The notes below the pieces were generated by a model, which saw nothing but the letters and a program-made list of their open reading frames with translations, did no database searches and had not been told where the DNA came from. Positions 9,512-19,100 of a stretch of 64,000 nt of DNA are shown here, piece after piece (the stretch's first letter is position 1; each line of letters begins with the position of its first letter). A program made the translations under genes and the position numbers. The DNA comes from Prochlorococcus marinus XMU1405 (GTDB taxonomy: Bacteria; Cyanobacteriota; Cyanobacteriia; PCC-6307; Cyanobiaceae), in NCBI RefSeq assembly GCF_017696275.1, contig NZ_JAAORF010000003.1:186001-250000 (forward strand), given 5' to 3'.

Positions 9512-10273
9512 ATGACGCAAGATTTTACTTTTTTATCTAATCTTTCAAAAATAATATTAAAAGATGGAACTGAATTACCTTTAAATGATCCAAAGGCTTT
9601 TGAAGTCATAAGTAAAGCTTGGATAAGAAGTGGATGGGATACGAAATATGTATATAGCTTTTCATGGCTTGGAAGGCCAATAATTCAATTACCTGAGGAC
9701 ATCATAAGAATTCAAGAAGTAATTTATGAAGTAAAGCCAGACGTAATAATTGAAACAGGTATTGCTCATGGGGGTTCATTAATTTTTTATGCTTCAATAT
9801 TAAATGCTCTTGGTAAAGGAAGAGTTATAGGAATAGATATTGAAATTAGAAAACATAATCGGGAAGCTATTGAATCACATAATCTTTCCAAATTTATTAC
9901 TCTTTTTGAGGGAAGCTCTATTGATAAAAATATCTTTAATTCTGTTAAGTCGAATATCAATAAGAAAGAAAAAGTACTTGTAATTTTAGATAGTAATCAC
10001 CTTAAAGATCACGTTTATGAAGAGTTACAATTATACTCTGAACTGGTATCAATCGATAGTTATATTGTTGCTTGTGATGGAATAATGAAAGATGTATGCG
10101 GCGCTCCAAGAACACGACCAGACTGGGAATGGAATAATCCTTTATCTGCAATAGATGAATTCATCACATCTAATAATAAATTTATAATTGAGGAACCTAA
10201 ATGGCCATTTAACGAGGGCAGTATAAAAGATAGAGTGACATATTGGCCTAAAGCTTTTCTTAAAAGAATTTAA
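9512..10273 (+). CDS. CmcI/cephalosporin-hydroxylase-family methyltransferase
   Basis: Belongs to the family named after cephalosporin hydroxylase (CmcI), whose members in sugar clusters act as SAM-dependent O-methyltransferases. Family features seen: YSFSWLGRPIIQLPED (48-63), VIIETGIAHGGSL (78-90) as the SAM loop, VIGIDIEIRKHN, LVILDSNHLKDHV and ACDGIMKD. Length is 253 residues. It is the last of three plus-strand sugar-modifying genes and faces acyltransferase copy 2. Likely role: O-methylation of a glycan sugar; the position is unknown. Confidence 0.8.
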   Translation: MTQDFTFLSNLSKIILKDGTELPLNDPKAFEVISKAWIRSGWDTKYVYSFSWLGRPIIQLPEDIIRIQEVIYEVKPDVIIETGIAHGGSLIFYASILNALGKGRVIGIDIEIRKHNREAIESHNLSKFITLFEGSSIDKNIFNSVKSNINKKEKVLVILDSNHLKDHVYEELQLYSELVSIDSYIVACDGIMKDVCGAPRTRPDWEWNNPLSAIDEFITSNNKFIIEEPKWPFNEGSIKDRVTYWPKAFLKRI

Positions 10274-10280
10274 ACTCATA

Positions 10281-10300
10281 GTAGAAGATTATCTACACTA
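10281..10300. terminator. Weak hairpin between convergent genes
   Basis: A 5-bp stem GTAGA (10281-10285) pairs with TCTAC (10292-10296) across a 6-base loop in the 48-base gap between two convergent genes. A T-rich stretch starts near 10319. The stem is short, so its role as a terminator is tentative. Confidence 0.3.
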
Positions 10301-10321
10301 GATTATTATTAGCAGGATTAT

Positions 10322-12373
10322 TTATTTTTTTTTATATTTATCTGAACCTAAATAATTTTCATTAGTAATAAAATATAAAATTTTTCGCATTAAAGTTTCA
10401 GCACCTAACTCAGATAAATGATCAGTATCCCCAGGCCTAAAATAAATATTATATTCTTCTATATCTCTACAACAATTTATCTCATTAATAGGATCAATAA
10501 ATTTTATATTATCAATACTTTCAAGACTTTCCTTGAATTTATTATTTAGATTAATCGCATTCCTTTTTTCTTCTTTTAAAACATATTTAGGTGGGAAAGG
10601 CCTAAACCATTCTTTGCTTGATATTTTAAGTAAGTTATTCCTCATTGTTGCGCCTACAAAAATTATTTTTATACCTTTTTGGTCAGCTTTTTTTGAGAAG
10701 TTAATTAATGTATTTTTATAAATTTGAAATTTTGCTTCACCTTCAGAAGGCAAATTACCATTTTTATCATACAAATTATGTCTAACATCTCTAAGAGAAT
10801 TATCGCCAAGATGCGAAAGGTGATAATTATAAATAACCACAACATCATTTTTAGAAAGAAATTTCAAAATTTTATTAGTAGCTAATTTTAAATACCGATC
10901 ACACTCTTTTGGTTTTAGGCCATTTTCAGGATAAGGGAATGGACAGCCATTAAATGAATAATTGATTAAATTATTGCCTTCATTAAATACCAGTTTTTGA
11001 GACTTCATTAAAGTTAAGTTATGACTATCTCCAACAAAAGCAACAGTTCTACCATTTTTATTTTGAGGATTATAAATTATACATTTTTCAAAGATATTAA
11101 GCATATCTTTTTCTGAGTAGCTTTTTTCTCCATGACAAACCTTTCCGTTTATTTCTTTTTTAACTGAATATATATTATCTCTCCAATTATTAGTAATTTC
11201 ATTACCATTATCTAAGCTATCTCTACCTAAATAGAGTTTGCCCTTCAAAGGATTTTCAAAAATAAAAAGAAAGCTACCAGAAAAGATTAAAAGTAAAATC
11301 CCCTTTAATATTGTTTTCCACTTATATAAACTCCATACTTTATTTCTAAATGGTTCCTCTATCCACTTATATGAAGCTAGAGAAATCAAATAAATGATTG
11401 CCAATTGAAAAGGAACACTCCAAAAATGAACTCCTATTGAAAATCTACTTATACAAAGAACTGACCAATGCCACAGATAAAGAGAGTATGACATTTTACC
11501 TATGTGAAGAACTTTTTTATTTACAAAAAAATTAAAAATATTACTCCCTCTCTTAAGACAACAAATTAGTAATGAAGTTAAAAATACTATTGAGATTGTT
11601 GCTAAAACTGAGAAATTAATTGGCAGACTTAGTACTATAACAATTAATAAAAAAATGATTAAAGGATTCAAATTAGTTAATTTTTTTGTAAATTTTTTAT
11701 TACTTTTTAAGATTAGAAACGTAAGACAACCTGCTGCCATTTCCCAAAACCTTGTAGGCATTAAAAAATATGCAGCACTTGGATTTAATCTGCTAATTAT
11801 TATGTAACTTGAGAGAGAAAGAAAAATTAAAAAGATTATAGTAATAAAAAGATTTTTGATACCATTTTTAGATTGTTTACCAAAACCTGAAAACCATATT
11901 AAAAATGGAAATAAAAAGTAAAATTGCTCCTCTAAGTCAAGAGACCAAGTATGAGTAAAAGCATTAAATTGGGTTGATTCTGCAAAATAGTCTGTAGATT
12001 GTTTAAGAAGGTAAAAATTAGAAAGACCAAATAAAGAAGTTATTCCTGTACGCAATGTTATTAAAGGAAATGGATTAAAAAAACATATAAGCACCCCAGT
12101 AATAAGTGTGAAAGGTATTAAGGCAGGAATAAGTCTCTTAATACGTCTTTCAAAGAAACTAATTAGGAAATCTTGGAAATTTTTATTCTTTCGCCAAGCC
12201 AAGGATGATGTTATTACATATCCAGAGATAACAAAAAAAATATCTACTCCTAAGTATCCTCCAGGCAAAATATTCTTATTAAAGTGATTAATAATAACAG
12301 CAATTACTGCAAAGGCCCTCAGTCCGTCTATTTCATTTCTGTATTTAGATTTTATTAAATTTGTATTATTCAA
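10322..12373 (-). CDS. OafA/YrhL-type membrane O-acyltransferase with SGNH domain (copy 2)
   Basis: Complete 683-residue paralogue of the gene at the window start. It begins with a proper ATG and the family N-terminus: EIDGLRAFAVIAV, conserved His30 and GYLGVDIFFVISGY. The signature THTWSLDLEEQFYF lies at 140-153 and SYSLYLWHW near 295-303. About ten membrane helices run up to residue 372. The periplasmic SGNH part has GDSH at 448-451 and a DTDH near the C-terminus that supplies the Asp/His pair. It should transfer acetyl or another acyl group to surface polysaccharide. It ends convergently with the CmcI-like gene; upstream lie about 240 AT-rich bases and tRNA-Ala. Confidence 0.9.
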   Translation of the reverse strand: MNNTNLIKSKYRNEIDGLRAFAVIAVIINHFNKNILPGGYLGVDIFFVISGYVITSSLAWRKNKNFQDFLISFFERRIKRLIPALIPFTLITGVLICFFNPFPLITLRTGITSLFGLSNFYLLKQSTDYFAESTQFNAFTHTWSLDLEEQFYFLFPFLIWFSGFGKQSKNGIKNLFITIIFLIFLSLSSYIIISRLNPSAAYFLMPTRFWEMAAGCLTFLILKSNKKFTKKLTNLNPLIIFLLIVIVLSLPINFSVLATISIVFLTSLLICCLKRGSNIFNFFVNKKVLHIGKMSYSLYLWHWSVLCISRFSIGVHFWSVPFQLAIIYLISLASYKWIEEPFRNKVWSLYKWKTILKGILLLIFSGSFLFIFENPLKGKLYLGRDSLDNGNEITNNWRDNIYSVKKEINGKVCHGEKSYSEKDMLNIFEKCIIYNPQNKNGRTVAFVGDSHNLTLMKSQKLVFNEGNNLINYSFNGCPFPYPENGLKPKECDRYLKLATNKILKFLSKNDVVVIYNYHLSHLGDNSLRDVRHNLYDKNGNLPSEGEAKFQIYKNTLINFSKKADQKGIKIIFVGATMRNNLLKISSKEWFRPFPPKYVLKEEKRNAINLNNKFKESLESIDNIKFIDPINEINCCRDIEEYNIYFRPGDTDHLSELGAETLMRKILYFITNENYLGSDKYKKK

Positions 12374-12610
12374 ACCAAAATTAAAAATAACACACCTTAA
12401 TTATCTTATAAAAAAGTGTCTATTCTTGATTGTTAATTATTCTTTTTTTTACGTAATCGAGATTTGCTGACAAATTATAGCTTTCATTAATAATTCCATT
12501 AAGAGAATTTTCCAAAATTTAGCTATATCCTCAACTATCAACCCATTTAATTCTAATCATTAGATTCATAATAATCACCCAAATATTTTGCTATCACAAA
12601 TAAAATTTTA

Positions 12611-12683
12611 TGGAGCCAAGGGGATTCGAACCCCTGACCCCCTGCATGCCATGCAGGTGCTCTACCAGCTGAGCTATGGCCCC
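12611..12683 (-). tRNA. tRNA-Ala (anticodon GGC)
   Basis: 73-nt cloverleaf on the minus strand. The acceptor stem GGGGCCA pairs with TGGCTCC, with discriminator A. The D-arm contains GCTCAGCTGGTAGAGC, the anticodon arm is CCTGC-ATGGCAT-GCAGG with GGC at positions 34-36, and the T-arm is GGGGTTCGAATCCCC. CCA is not encoded. It lies inside the polysaccharide region, between acyltransferase 2 and the gmd-fcl cluster. Confidence 0.97.
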
Positions 12684-12924
12684 TTAGAGAAATAATAATG
12701 CATCTTTTAAAAATTAAAAAGTAAACTTTTTTAATATATATGAGAACTAAAAAAATTTTTTTCAACAATTAATGATTACTTTATTTTTAATAAAATGTTT
12801 AATCAAACAAAAACAAATTATTATTAATTTTATTTATTAAAAACCTTACATATATTGTTTAATAGAATTAATAATATAATTCTATAAAGTAAATTATTAT
12901 AAATAACTTTATAAAAATATCTTT

Positions 12925-13854
12925 ATGAGAAATATTGCAGAACAAACAGGTTTACTTTTTGGGTCTTGCTGGCCAGAATTCACAAAAAAACAATATGAAG
13001 AATCTGTTAATTTATTTACTAAAAGAGCTTTAGCCAATAATTTTGATCTTAAGTGGATTGAAGGTAAGTATTGCCTTGATGCAGGATGTGGCGGAGGAAG
13101 ATATTCTGTTGCATTATCTGCTCATGGTGCAAAAAAGATAATTGCAATGGATATATCTAAGACTGGAATAAAGGAGGCATCTGAGAGAACCAAAGACATA
13201 AGTAATATTTCATATGTTAATGCATCTGTTCTTGATATCCCTTTCCAAGCAAATGAATTTGATTTCGTTTGGTCAGCAGGAGTTATACATCACACGACAG
13301 ACTTTAACAAAGCATTATCAGAATTATCTAGAGTAAACAAATCTGGGGGTAAATTATTTTTATTAATTTATGGAAGTGGAGGCTTAAGATGGAAAGCAAT
13401 TAAATCTTTAAGACCAATAGTAGTCGATTTAGGAGATAATTTTTTAAGTAATGCTATAGATGAAGCTGGTTTACCTGCAAATAATAAATATCACTTTAGG
13501 GACGATTTAACAGTACCTATTCAAAAATTAACATCAAAAAAAGAAATTATAGAACTTCTTAAATTAAATAATTATGAGAATATAGAGAGATGGGAAGGTG
13601 AAACTTTTGATCATGAAAGTAGTTGTGAAAAAAGTTTAGATGATTTGAGAAAACAGCTTATTGTTTGCAAAGCAATGATAGATATTTCAACCACACCACT
13701 AGAAAATTGCTTATCCAAGCTTTGTTATGAGATCAGTCAAAATTATGTTAACTTTTCTGAGCAAACAATACTAGATAAAAACCTTACTGAAGCGCAAAAA
13801 AAAGAAATAATTATTGGTCAAGGTAATCATAGAATTACGGCAAATAAAAAATAA
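12925..13854 (+). CDS. Class I SAM-dependent methyltransferase of the polysaccharide cluster
   Basis: A 309-residue methyltransferase with the SAM motif CLDAGCGGGRYS (50-61), the acidic strand AMDISKTGI, and DFVWSAGVIHHT as the motif after the SAM pocket. This resembles UbiE/Methyltransf_11 proteins. The C-terminal 130 residues do not match a family I know. It sits 16 bases upstream of gmd and is on the same strand, so it is probably in an operon for a fucose-containing glycan. Substrate unknown; a sugar or lipid-linked glycan is the reasonable guess. Confidence 0.75.
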   Translation: MRNIAEQTGLLFGSCWPEFTKKQYEESVNLFTKRALANNFDLKWIEGKYCLDAGCGGGRYSVALSAHGAKKIIAMDISKTGIKEASERTKDISNISYVNASVLDIPFQANEFDFVWSAGVIHHTTDFNKALSELSRVNKSGGKLFLLIYGSGGLRWKAIKSLRPIVVDLGDNFLSNAIDEAGLPANNKYHFRDDLTVPIQKLTSKKEIIELLKLNNYENIERWEGETFDHESSCEKSLDDLRKQLIVCKAMIDISTTPLENCLSKLCYEISQNYVNFSEQTILDKNLTEAQKKEIIIGQGNHRITANKK

Positions 13855-13870
13855 ATAATCCTTTACCTTT

Positions 13871-14998
13871 ATGAGTGCAAAAAAAGCTTTAATAACAGGG
13901 ATTACAGGGCAAGATGGAAGTTACCTAGCAGAATTTCTTCTTAATAAGGGTTATGAAGTTCATGGCATTAAAAGAAGATCAAGTAGTTTTAATACAGAAA
14001 GGATAAACCATCTTTATCAAGATCCTCACGAAAACAACCCAAATTTAATATTGCACTACGGAGATTTAACAGATAGTACTAATTTAATAAGGATACTTCA
14101 AAATGTGCAGCCTGATGAGATATACAATTTAGGTGCCCAAAGTCATGTTGCTGTAAGTTTTGAAACTCCAGAATACACAGCTAATTGTGATGCGATTGGA
14201 ACTTTAAGACTTCTAGAGGCAATCAGAATATTAAACCTTACGAAAAAAACAAAATTTTATCAGGCCAGCACGAGTGAACTTTATGGGAAGGTATTTGAAA
14301 CTCCTCAAAAAGAATCAACACCTTTCTATCCTAGGAGTCCGTATGGCGTAGCTAAACTTTACGCCTATTGGATCACAATCAATTATAGAGAGGCTTATGG
14401 AATTTTTGCTTGTAATGGAATTTTATTTAATCATGAGAGTCCTAGAAGAGGAGAAACTTTTGTGACCAGAAAAATTACACGCGGATTGACAAGGATTGAT
14501 GCTGGTTTAGATAAATGTATTTTTCTAGGTAATTTAAATGCAAAGAGAGATTGGGGTCATGCAAAGGATTATGTAAGAATGCAATGGTTAATGCTTCAAC
14601 AAGATGATCCAGATGATTATGTTATTGCTACAGGAAAGATGTACACCATAAGAGAATTTATTGAGACTTGTGCAGTTAAGCTTAAATGGAACAACTCTCA
14701 ATATAAAAAAGGAATAATTTGGGAAGGTGAAGGCCTTAATGAGATAGGCAAAAGAGCCGATACTAAAGAAATAGTTATTAGAGTTGATAAAAGATACTTT
14801 AGACCTACAGAGGTAGAAGAATTAGTAGGAGATGCTGAAAAAGGATTTAAAAAATTAGGTTGGGTTCCAGAAATAGAATTAGAAGAGATGATTGAAGAAA
14901 TGATTGAGGAAGATAAAAACAAAGCATCTGAAGAATCAATACTTTTGAAAAAAGGATTTAATATAAAAAGTTCTTTTGAATCTCCTCCCACTAATTAA
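13871..14998 (+). CDS. gmd: GDP-mannose 4,6-dehydratase
   Basis: Converts GDP-mannose to GDP-4-keto-6-deoxymannose, the first step to GDP-L-fucose and related sugars. It shows [11 protein letters not shown] (9-19) for NADP binding, the STSELYG active-site segment near 133-139 and the catalytic Tyr158/Lys162 in [23 protein letters not shown] is a strong Gmd signature. The 375 residues match. It lies 12 bases before fcl, forming the classic gmd-fcl pair. Confidence 0.97.
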   Translation: MSAKKALITGITGQDGSYLAEFLLNKGYEVHGIKRRSSSFNTERINHLYQDPHENNPNLILHYGDLTDSTNLIRILQNVQPDEIYNLGAQSHVAVSFETPEYTANCDAIGTLRLLEAIRILNLTKKTKFYQASTSELYGKVFETPQKESTPFYPRSPYGVAKLYAYWITINYREAYGIFACNGILFNHESPRRGETFVTRKITRGLTRIDAGLDKCIFLGNLNAKRDWGHAKDYVRMQWLMLQQDDPDDYVIATGKMYTIREFIETCAVKLKWNNSQYKKGIIWEGEGLNEIGKRADTKEIVIRVDKRYFRPTEVEELVGDAEKGFKKLGWVPEIELEEMIEEMIEEDKNKASEESILLKKGFNIKSSFESPPTN

Positions 14999-15010
14999 AA
15001 TATTTGATTA

Positions 15011-16018
15011 ATGATTAAGAAAATACGCTTTAGTGACAAAATCTTTTTAGCCGGTTCATCTGGAATGGTTGGGAATGCCGTAAAAAAAAGTCTCGAAAAA
15101 GCTGGTTATGGTATGAAGATTCATAATGGGCAAATACTTTTTCCCTCAAAAAAAGAATTAAACTTATTAGAAGAAAATTCTGTTAATAATTGGTTTAAAG
15201 AAAATAAACCTGAAGTGGTGATATTAGCGGCCGCAAAAGTTGGTGGTATTTATGCAAACTCTCATTATCCTGCTGAATTTTTGCTAGAGAATTTAAAAAT
15301 CCAAATTAATGTAATTCAATCCGCCTGGAGGCACAATTCAAGAAGATTAATTTTTTTAGGAAGTAGTTGTATATATCCAAAGTTTGCTGATCAACCAATA
15401 AAGGAGGAGTATCTTTTAAATAGCTCATTAGAAGAAACTAATCAGAATTACGCTATAGCAAAAATAGCTGGTTTAAAACTATGTGAGTCATTAAGATCAC
15501 AATATGGTTTTGATGCTATTACATTAATGCCAACAAATTTATATGGTCCCCACGATAATTATCACCCAGATAATAGCCATGTAATAGCTGCTTTAATAAG
15601 AAAATTTGTTATTGCAAAAAAAGAAAATTTATCAAAAGTTATCTGTTGGGGAACTGGTTCAGCACTTCGAGAATTTATGCATGTTGCAGACCTTGCTGAT
15701 GCAATAATTTTTTGTCTTGAAAACTGGGATCCTACTTCCATTAACTCTCCAAAAGATGATTTTGGTAATTCACTAAATCATTTAAATGTTGGAACGGGGA
15801 TTGATATTTCGATAAAAGATTTATCTTATAAGATTTCAAAAATAGTTGGATTTAAAGGAGAGATTAATTGGGACAAATCAAAACCTGATGGGACTCCAAG
15901 AAAACTATTAGATGTTAGTAGGATAAAAAAATTAGGCTGGTCTCCAAAAATAGATTTAGATACTGGAATTAAAAAAACACTTCAACAACTTGATTTGCCA
16001 TCTCTCTATAATTTTTAA
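15011..16018 (+). CDS. fcl: GDP-L-fucose synthase (4-keto-6-deoxymannose epimerase/reductase)
   Basis: Completes GDP-L-fucose synthesis by 3,5-epimerisation and NADPH reduction. It has the Rossmann motif AGSSGMVGNA (14-23), GSSCIYPK (117-124), the catalytic Tyr147/Lys151 in NYAIAKIAG, MPTNLYGPHDN, and REFMHVADLADA. The length of 335 is slightly above the usual 310-320. It follows gmd closely. Alternative symbol: wcaG. Confidence 0.95.
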   Translation: MIKKIRFSDKIFLAGSSGMVGNAVKKSLEKAGYGMKIHNGQILFPSKKELNLLEENSVNNWFKENKPEVVILAAAKVGGIYANSHYPAEFLLENLKIQINVIQSAWRHNSRRLIFLGSSCIYPKFADQPIKEEYLLNSSLEETNQNYAIAKIAGLKLCESLRSQYGFDAITLMPTNLYGPHDNYHPDNSHVIAALIRKFVIAKKENLSKVICWGTGSALREFMHVADLADAIIFCLENWDPTSINSPKDDFGNSLNHLNVGTGIDISIKDLSYKISKIVGFKGEINWDKSKPDGTPRKLLDVSRIKKLGWSPKIDLDTGIKKTLQQLDLPSLYNF

Positions 16019-16082
16019 TTTAACTCAGTATTAATAAATTTAAATTCGCATGGAGATATCATTTCATACAAAAATTAATTAT

Positions 16083-16113
16083 TTATAGATTTTTATAATA
16101 AAGAAATCTATAA
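16083..16113. terminator. 10-bp perfect inverted repeat between convergent fcl and the Wzz-type gene
   Basis: TTATAGATTT (16083-16092) is perfectly complementary to AAATCTATAA (16104-16113), with an 11-base loop. It lies in the 144-base gap between two convergent genes, where a bidirectional terminator is expected. The stem is mostly A-T and no long T run follows, so efficiency is uncertain. Confidence 0.5.
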
Positions 16114-16162
16114 AAGTAATTTTAATAAAGGAAAAAATTACGGATCAATTTAATTGAAATTT

Positions 16163-17878
16163 CTATATAAAAAATATTCCATCAAATTTAATATTGAAAA
16201 ATTTTTTCTGTTTCTCAATATGAATTAAATCTAATTCTTTTATCTTAAATTGCTCCATAATAAGTATATTTAAATCACTTGAAAGTAATTTCGAGTAATC
16301 ATCATTGTCAGAAAAAAACGAAATATTTTTATTTTGAATATTTTTATTTATTTCTAATATTAAATTGTTAAAGTTTGAGATTTTTTCTGAAGAAATCTTA
16401 CCAACTTTTATAATCTTGATCTTAGATGCAGAATTATTTTTAATAAATTTAGCGAAAAAAGCCTCTTCATCATTATTGAATAAATTTGATTTCAAGTCTA
16501 TTACATCAATAATAGGCAGAGAAATACGATAAGCTATATTATCATTTTCAAAAATAATTCCTGATTTTCTTTCTTTAATAAAAAGGCCAAGAGAGGAAAA
16601 GAAAAATCCTAAGGCCAGGCCAAATAGACCTATTCTAGTTCTGCTTGGAGCTACAGGTTGATCTAGTAGCATAGGATTTGTAATTAATTCCCATGGATCT
16701 TCAAACTTTGCTTGTTCAAGTTTAATAAGTGCCAAATCACTTTCAAGTCTTACAAGAGTAGATTCATCTCTACTTGCTTCCCTAAGTAATTCTTTATATT
16801 TTAATAAAACACCTTTTGGTCGCATAGCAGCTTCCTTTAAAGCTTCTGCTTCCAATTTTGCTGCTTTTAAATATTTAATAGCTCTTGTTTTAAGAAGATC
16901 TATAGTTAAATCCCTTTTTTCTAATAATTTAATTATAGGTCGACTTCTATCTGTATATTTTGTACGTAATTCTACTAACTGATTCTCAATAACTTGTAAT
17001 TCGTTTGGCGAATCTTTTTTGTTTAATCCTGGTATAGTTGATCCAATATATTGAAGGGTGTCTGTATCAGAGGGACTAATTTGATTAATTTTTTTTATTT
17101 TTAAATTAATTTTTCTAATTTCATTAGATGCTTCAACTCGAATATTTTCGACATTAATATTTGACAAATAAGAGAACTTAGAACTTAATGGATTCTGGAA
17201 TTCTGTCTTCTCATTTAGCAAAGCGTTTTTATCTAAAAAAACCAAATCTTGATCGATTGCGAATTCTTGTGCCCTCTTTAGGGAAGTAGAGCTCTTTTCT
17301 TTATAAAAACTTATTTGCTCAAGTAAATATTCTTCTGTAAGTTTTTGATATCTTTTTTTGTTTTCACTAGAGTAATCTTGATATATTAAAGACATTTTTT
17401 TCAAAGCTGGAACAATTACTTTTTTATCTGTATCTCGATAAGCGATATTTAGAATGGAAGTATCATTCTCCAATTCAACTAGCAAGTTCTTTTTCCACTT
17501 TGAAAAAATTATTTTATTCTCTTCATCAATGTTTTTACTTGCATTAACGAATTCGTAAATCGGCATAAGCACTGAAGGACTTTGCAAAATACCAACTTTA
17601 GTTTTTAAATTATTTAATTCTTCATTTCCTATAATTTTCGAAAGGGGGCCTGAAGTCAAAAGTGGATTATTATTAATTTTATTTTCTGAATTTAATACAA
17701 TTTGGAACTGACCTTCCCAAACTCTTTTTAAATTAAGGGAATAAATACAAGCGAATATGAATGTTATAAAAGATATAGCAGATATTATTTTCTTGTTCCT
17801 ATTAAGGAAATTTAAAAAGACCTTTATATCAATCTCTTGATTATTAATATCATTCATATCTTGAAAAGATTTGTACAT
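16163..17878 (-). CDS. Wzz/Wzc-type polysaccharide chain-length determinant without kinase domain
   Basis: Inner-membrane co-polymerase that sets glycan chain length and links polymerisation to Wza-type export. A first membrane helix lies near residues 34-50. A long charged, coiled-coil-rich periplasmic region follows, and a second helix (IGLFGLALGFFFSSLGLF) sits about two thirds along, preceded by the Pro-rich DQPVAPSRTR typical of the family. The cytoplasmic tail of roughly 140 residues has no Walker A motif and no Tyr cluster, so it is not an active BY-kinase as in Wzc. The gene starts 4 bases after the Wza-type gene stops, so the two are translated together. Confidence 0.8.
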   Translation of the reverse strand: MYKSFQDMNDINNQEIDIKVFLNFLNRNKKIISAISFITFIFACIYSLNLKRVWEGQFQIVLNSENKINNNPLLTSGPLSKIIGNEELNNLKTKVGILQSPSVLMPIYEFVNASKNIDEENKIIFSKWKKNLLVELENDTSILNIAYRDTDKKVIVPALKKMSLIYQDYSSENKKRYQKLTEEYLLEQISFYKEKSSTSLKRAQEFAIDQDLVFLDKNALLNEKTEFQNPLSSKFSYLSNINVENIRVEASNEIRKINLKIKKINQISPSDTDTLQYIGSTIPGLNKKDSPNELQVIENQLVELRTKYTDRSRPIIKLLEKRDLTIDLLKTRAIKYLKAAKLEAEALKEAAMRPKGVLLKYKELLREASRDESTLVRLESDLALIKLEQAKFEDPWELITNPMLLDQPVAPSRTRIGLFGLALGFFFSSLGLFIKERKSGIIFENDNIAYRISLPIIDVIDLKSNLFNNDEEAFFAKFIKNNSASKIKIIKVGKISSEKISNFNNLILEINKNIQNKNISFFSDNDDYSKLLSSDLNILIMEQFKIKELDLIHIEKQKKFFNIKFDGIFFI

Positions 17879-17882
17879 TAGA

Positions 17883-19031
17883 TCAATCTGATACTGCTTT
17901 GATTAATCCATATGTAGAAAAAACACCTACAAATGGATTTGTAATTTCAGTTATTACTTCGGAAGTTGAGGTAAATATATTCTGACCAACATAAAGAAAA
18001 TCTCCATCTTTCATGTAGGGATTTTTATAAGATCCCCTTTTTGCATTTCTCCTAAATGAAAATTTCCTTTTATCAACTGTTCCATCATTATTAAATCTTA
18101 CAAAAGTTATAGGTCCTCTTACAATTTTGGCCCCACCAGCCATATCAATTGCATCATTTAAAGCTCCTGATCTAGAAATTTTCGTTAAACCAGGGTTAAT
18201 GACCCTACCATTTACGAACACATTCACAAATCTAGAATTAAGAGATGAAGAAATAGCTTTTCTCAAGAGTTGATTTTGTGGCAAACTTGTTTTACCTATC
18301 TTTATAAGATCCGAATCATATATTCTTATGTTTTGACTGTTATCACCTTTGGTCAAAAGATCATAAAAATTTAAATTTGTGATTTTTTTACCACCACCTT
18401 CAGAAATTTTTTCTCTTCTTATAATTTTAATTTTTTCAAGATCACTATAATTTGTAATTCCTCCACTTGCTCTTATAGCATCAAAAACTGTTGGGAAAAA
18501 ATCTGATTGATTAATTATTTTATTATCTTGAAAAGAACTATTTTCTTCTAATAAAAGATTATCACTACTTTCAACACCACTTCCTGAACCAACTGAAAAA
18601 GATCCTCTTAGGGTCTTTAATCCAGGGTTAACAACCTCTCCTTCAACAAAAACTCTTAAGGGACGATAACTAAGAACTGTAGTCTCAACATCTGGTGATT
18701 TGACAAACTTCAAGTAAGCCTCATTTAGTAATAAATTTAATTCATTAATAGATAGTCCATTAACGTAAACTCTCTTTAAGAGAGGTACATAAATAGATCC
18801 CTCACCATCAACTTGTACAGCTGCATTAAGTTCAGGTAAATCTCTTGAAATAATTATTTTAAGTTTGTCACCTGGTCCAATAATATAATCGTTGATAGGG
18901 CTAATTTTTAAAAAATCAACGGTTAACTGATTATCTTTAGTATTTGTTGAAGAATATACTAAAGGAGTATTAAGATTATTGGCTAACGTAAAAAGAAAAA
19001 CAAAAGTGCAATATAAAAACTTATTTTTCAA
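17883..19031 (-). CDS. Wza-type polysaccharide export protein with SLBB domains
   Basis: Periplasmic/outer-membrane export component for capsule or LPS-like glycan. An N-terminal hydrophobic signal (residues 6-18) is followed by the Poly_export motif YIIGPGDKLKI near 50-60 and strands such as GSIYVPLLKRVYVNGL. Two SLBB-like modules follow (VFVEGEVVNPG and VFVNGRVINPG, each followed by a segment ending in GGI or GGA). No lipobox Cys is evident. At 382 residues it is typical. It is paired with the Wzz-type gene downstream, and the products of the sugar genes upstream in the window are plausible cargo. Confidence 0.88.
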   Translation of the reverse strand: MKNKFLYCTFVFLFTLANNLNTPLVYSSTNTKDNQLTVDFLKISPINDYIIGPGDKLKIIISRDLPELNAAVQVDGEGSIYVPLLKRVYVNGLSINELNLLLNEAYLKFVKSPDVETTVLSYRPLRVFVEGEVVNPGLKTLRGSFSVGSGSGVESSDNLLLEENSSFQDNKIINQSDFFPTVFDAIRASGGITNYSDLEKIKIIRREKISEGGGKKITNLNFYDLLTKGDNSQNIRIYDSDLIKIGKTSLPQNQLLRKAISSSLNSRFVNVFVNGRVINPGLTKISRSGALNDAIDMAGGAKIVRGPITFVRFNNDGTVDKRKFSFRRNAKRGSYKNPYMKDGDFLYVGQNIFTSTSEVITEITNPFVGVFSTYGLIKAVSD

Positions 19032-19100
19032 ATCTTAAAAGTATACTTTTGGTAATTATAACCTAATCACCAAACAAAGAAACTACGAAAAATCAAAAAA

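Noticed and set aside
12553-12768. Minus-strand ORF of 71 codons
   Set aside because: It runs straight through tRNA-Ala(GGC); the middle is the translated tRNA.
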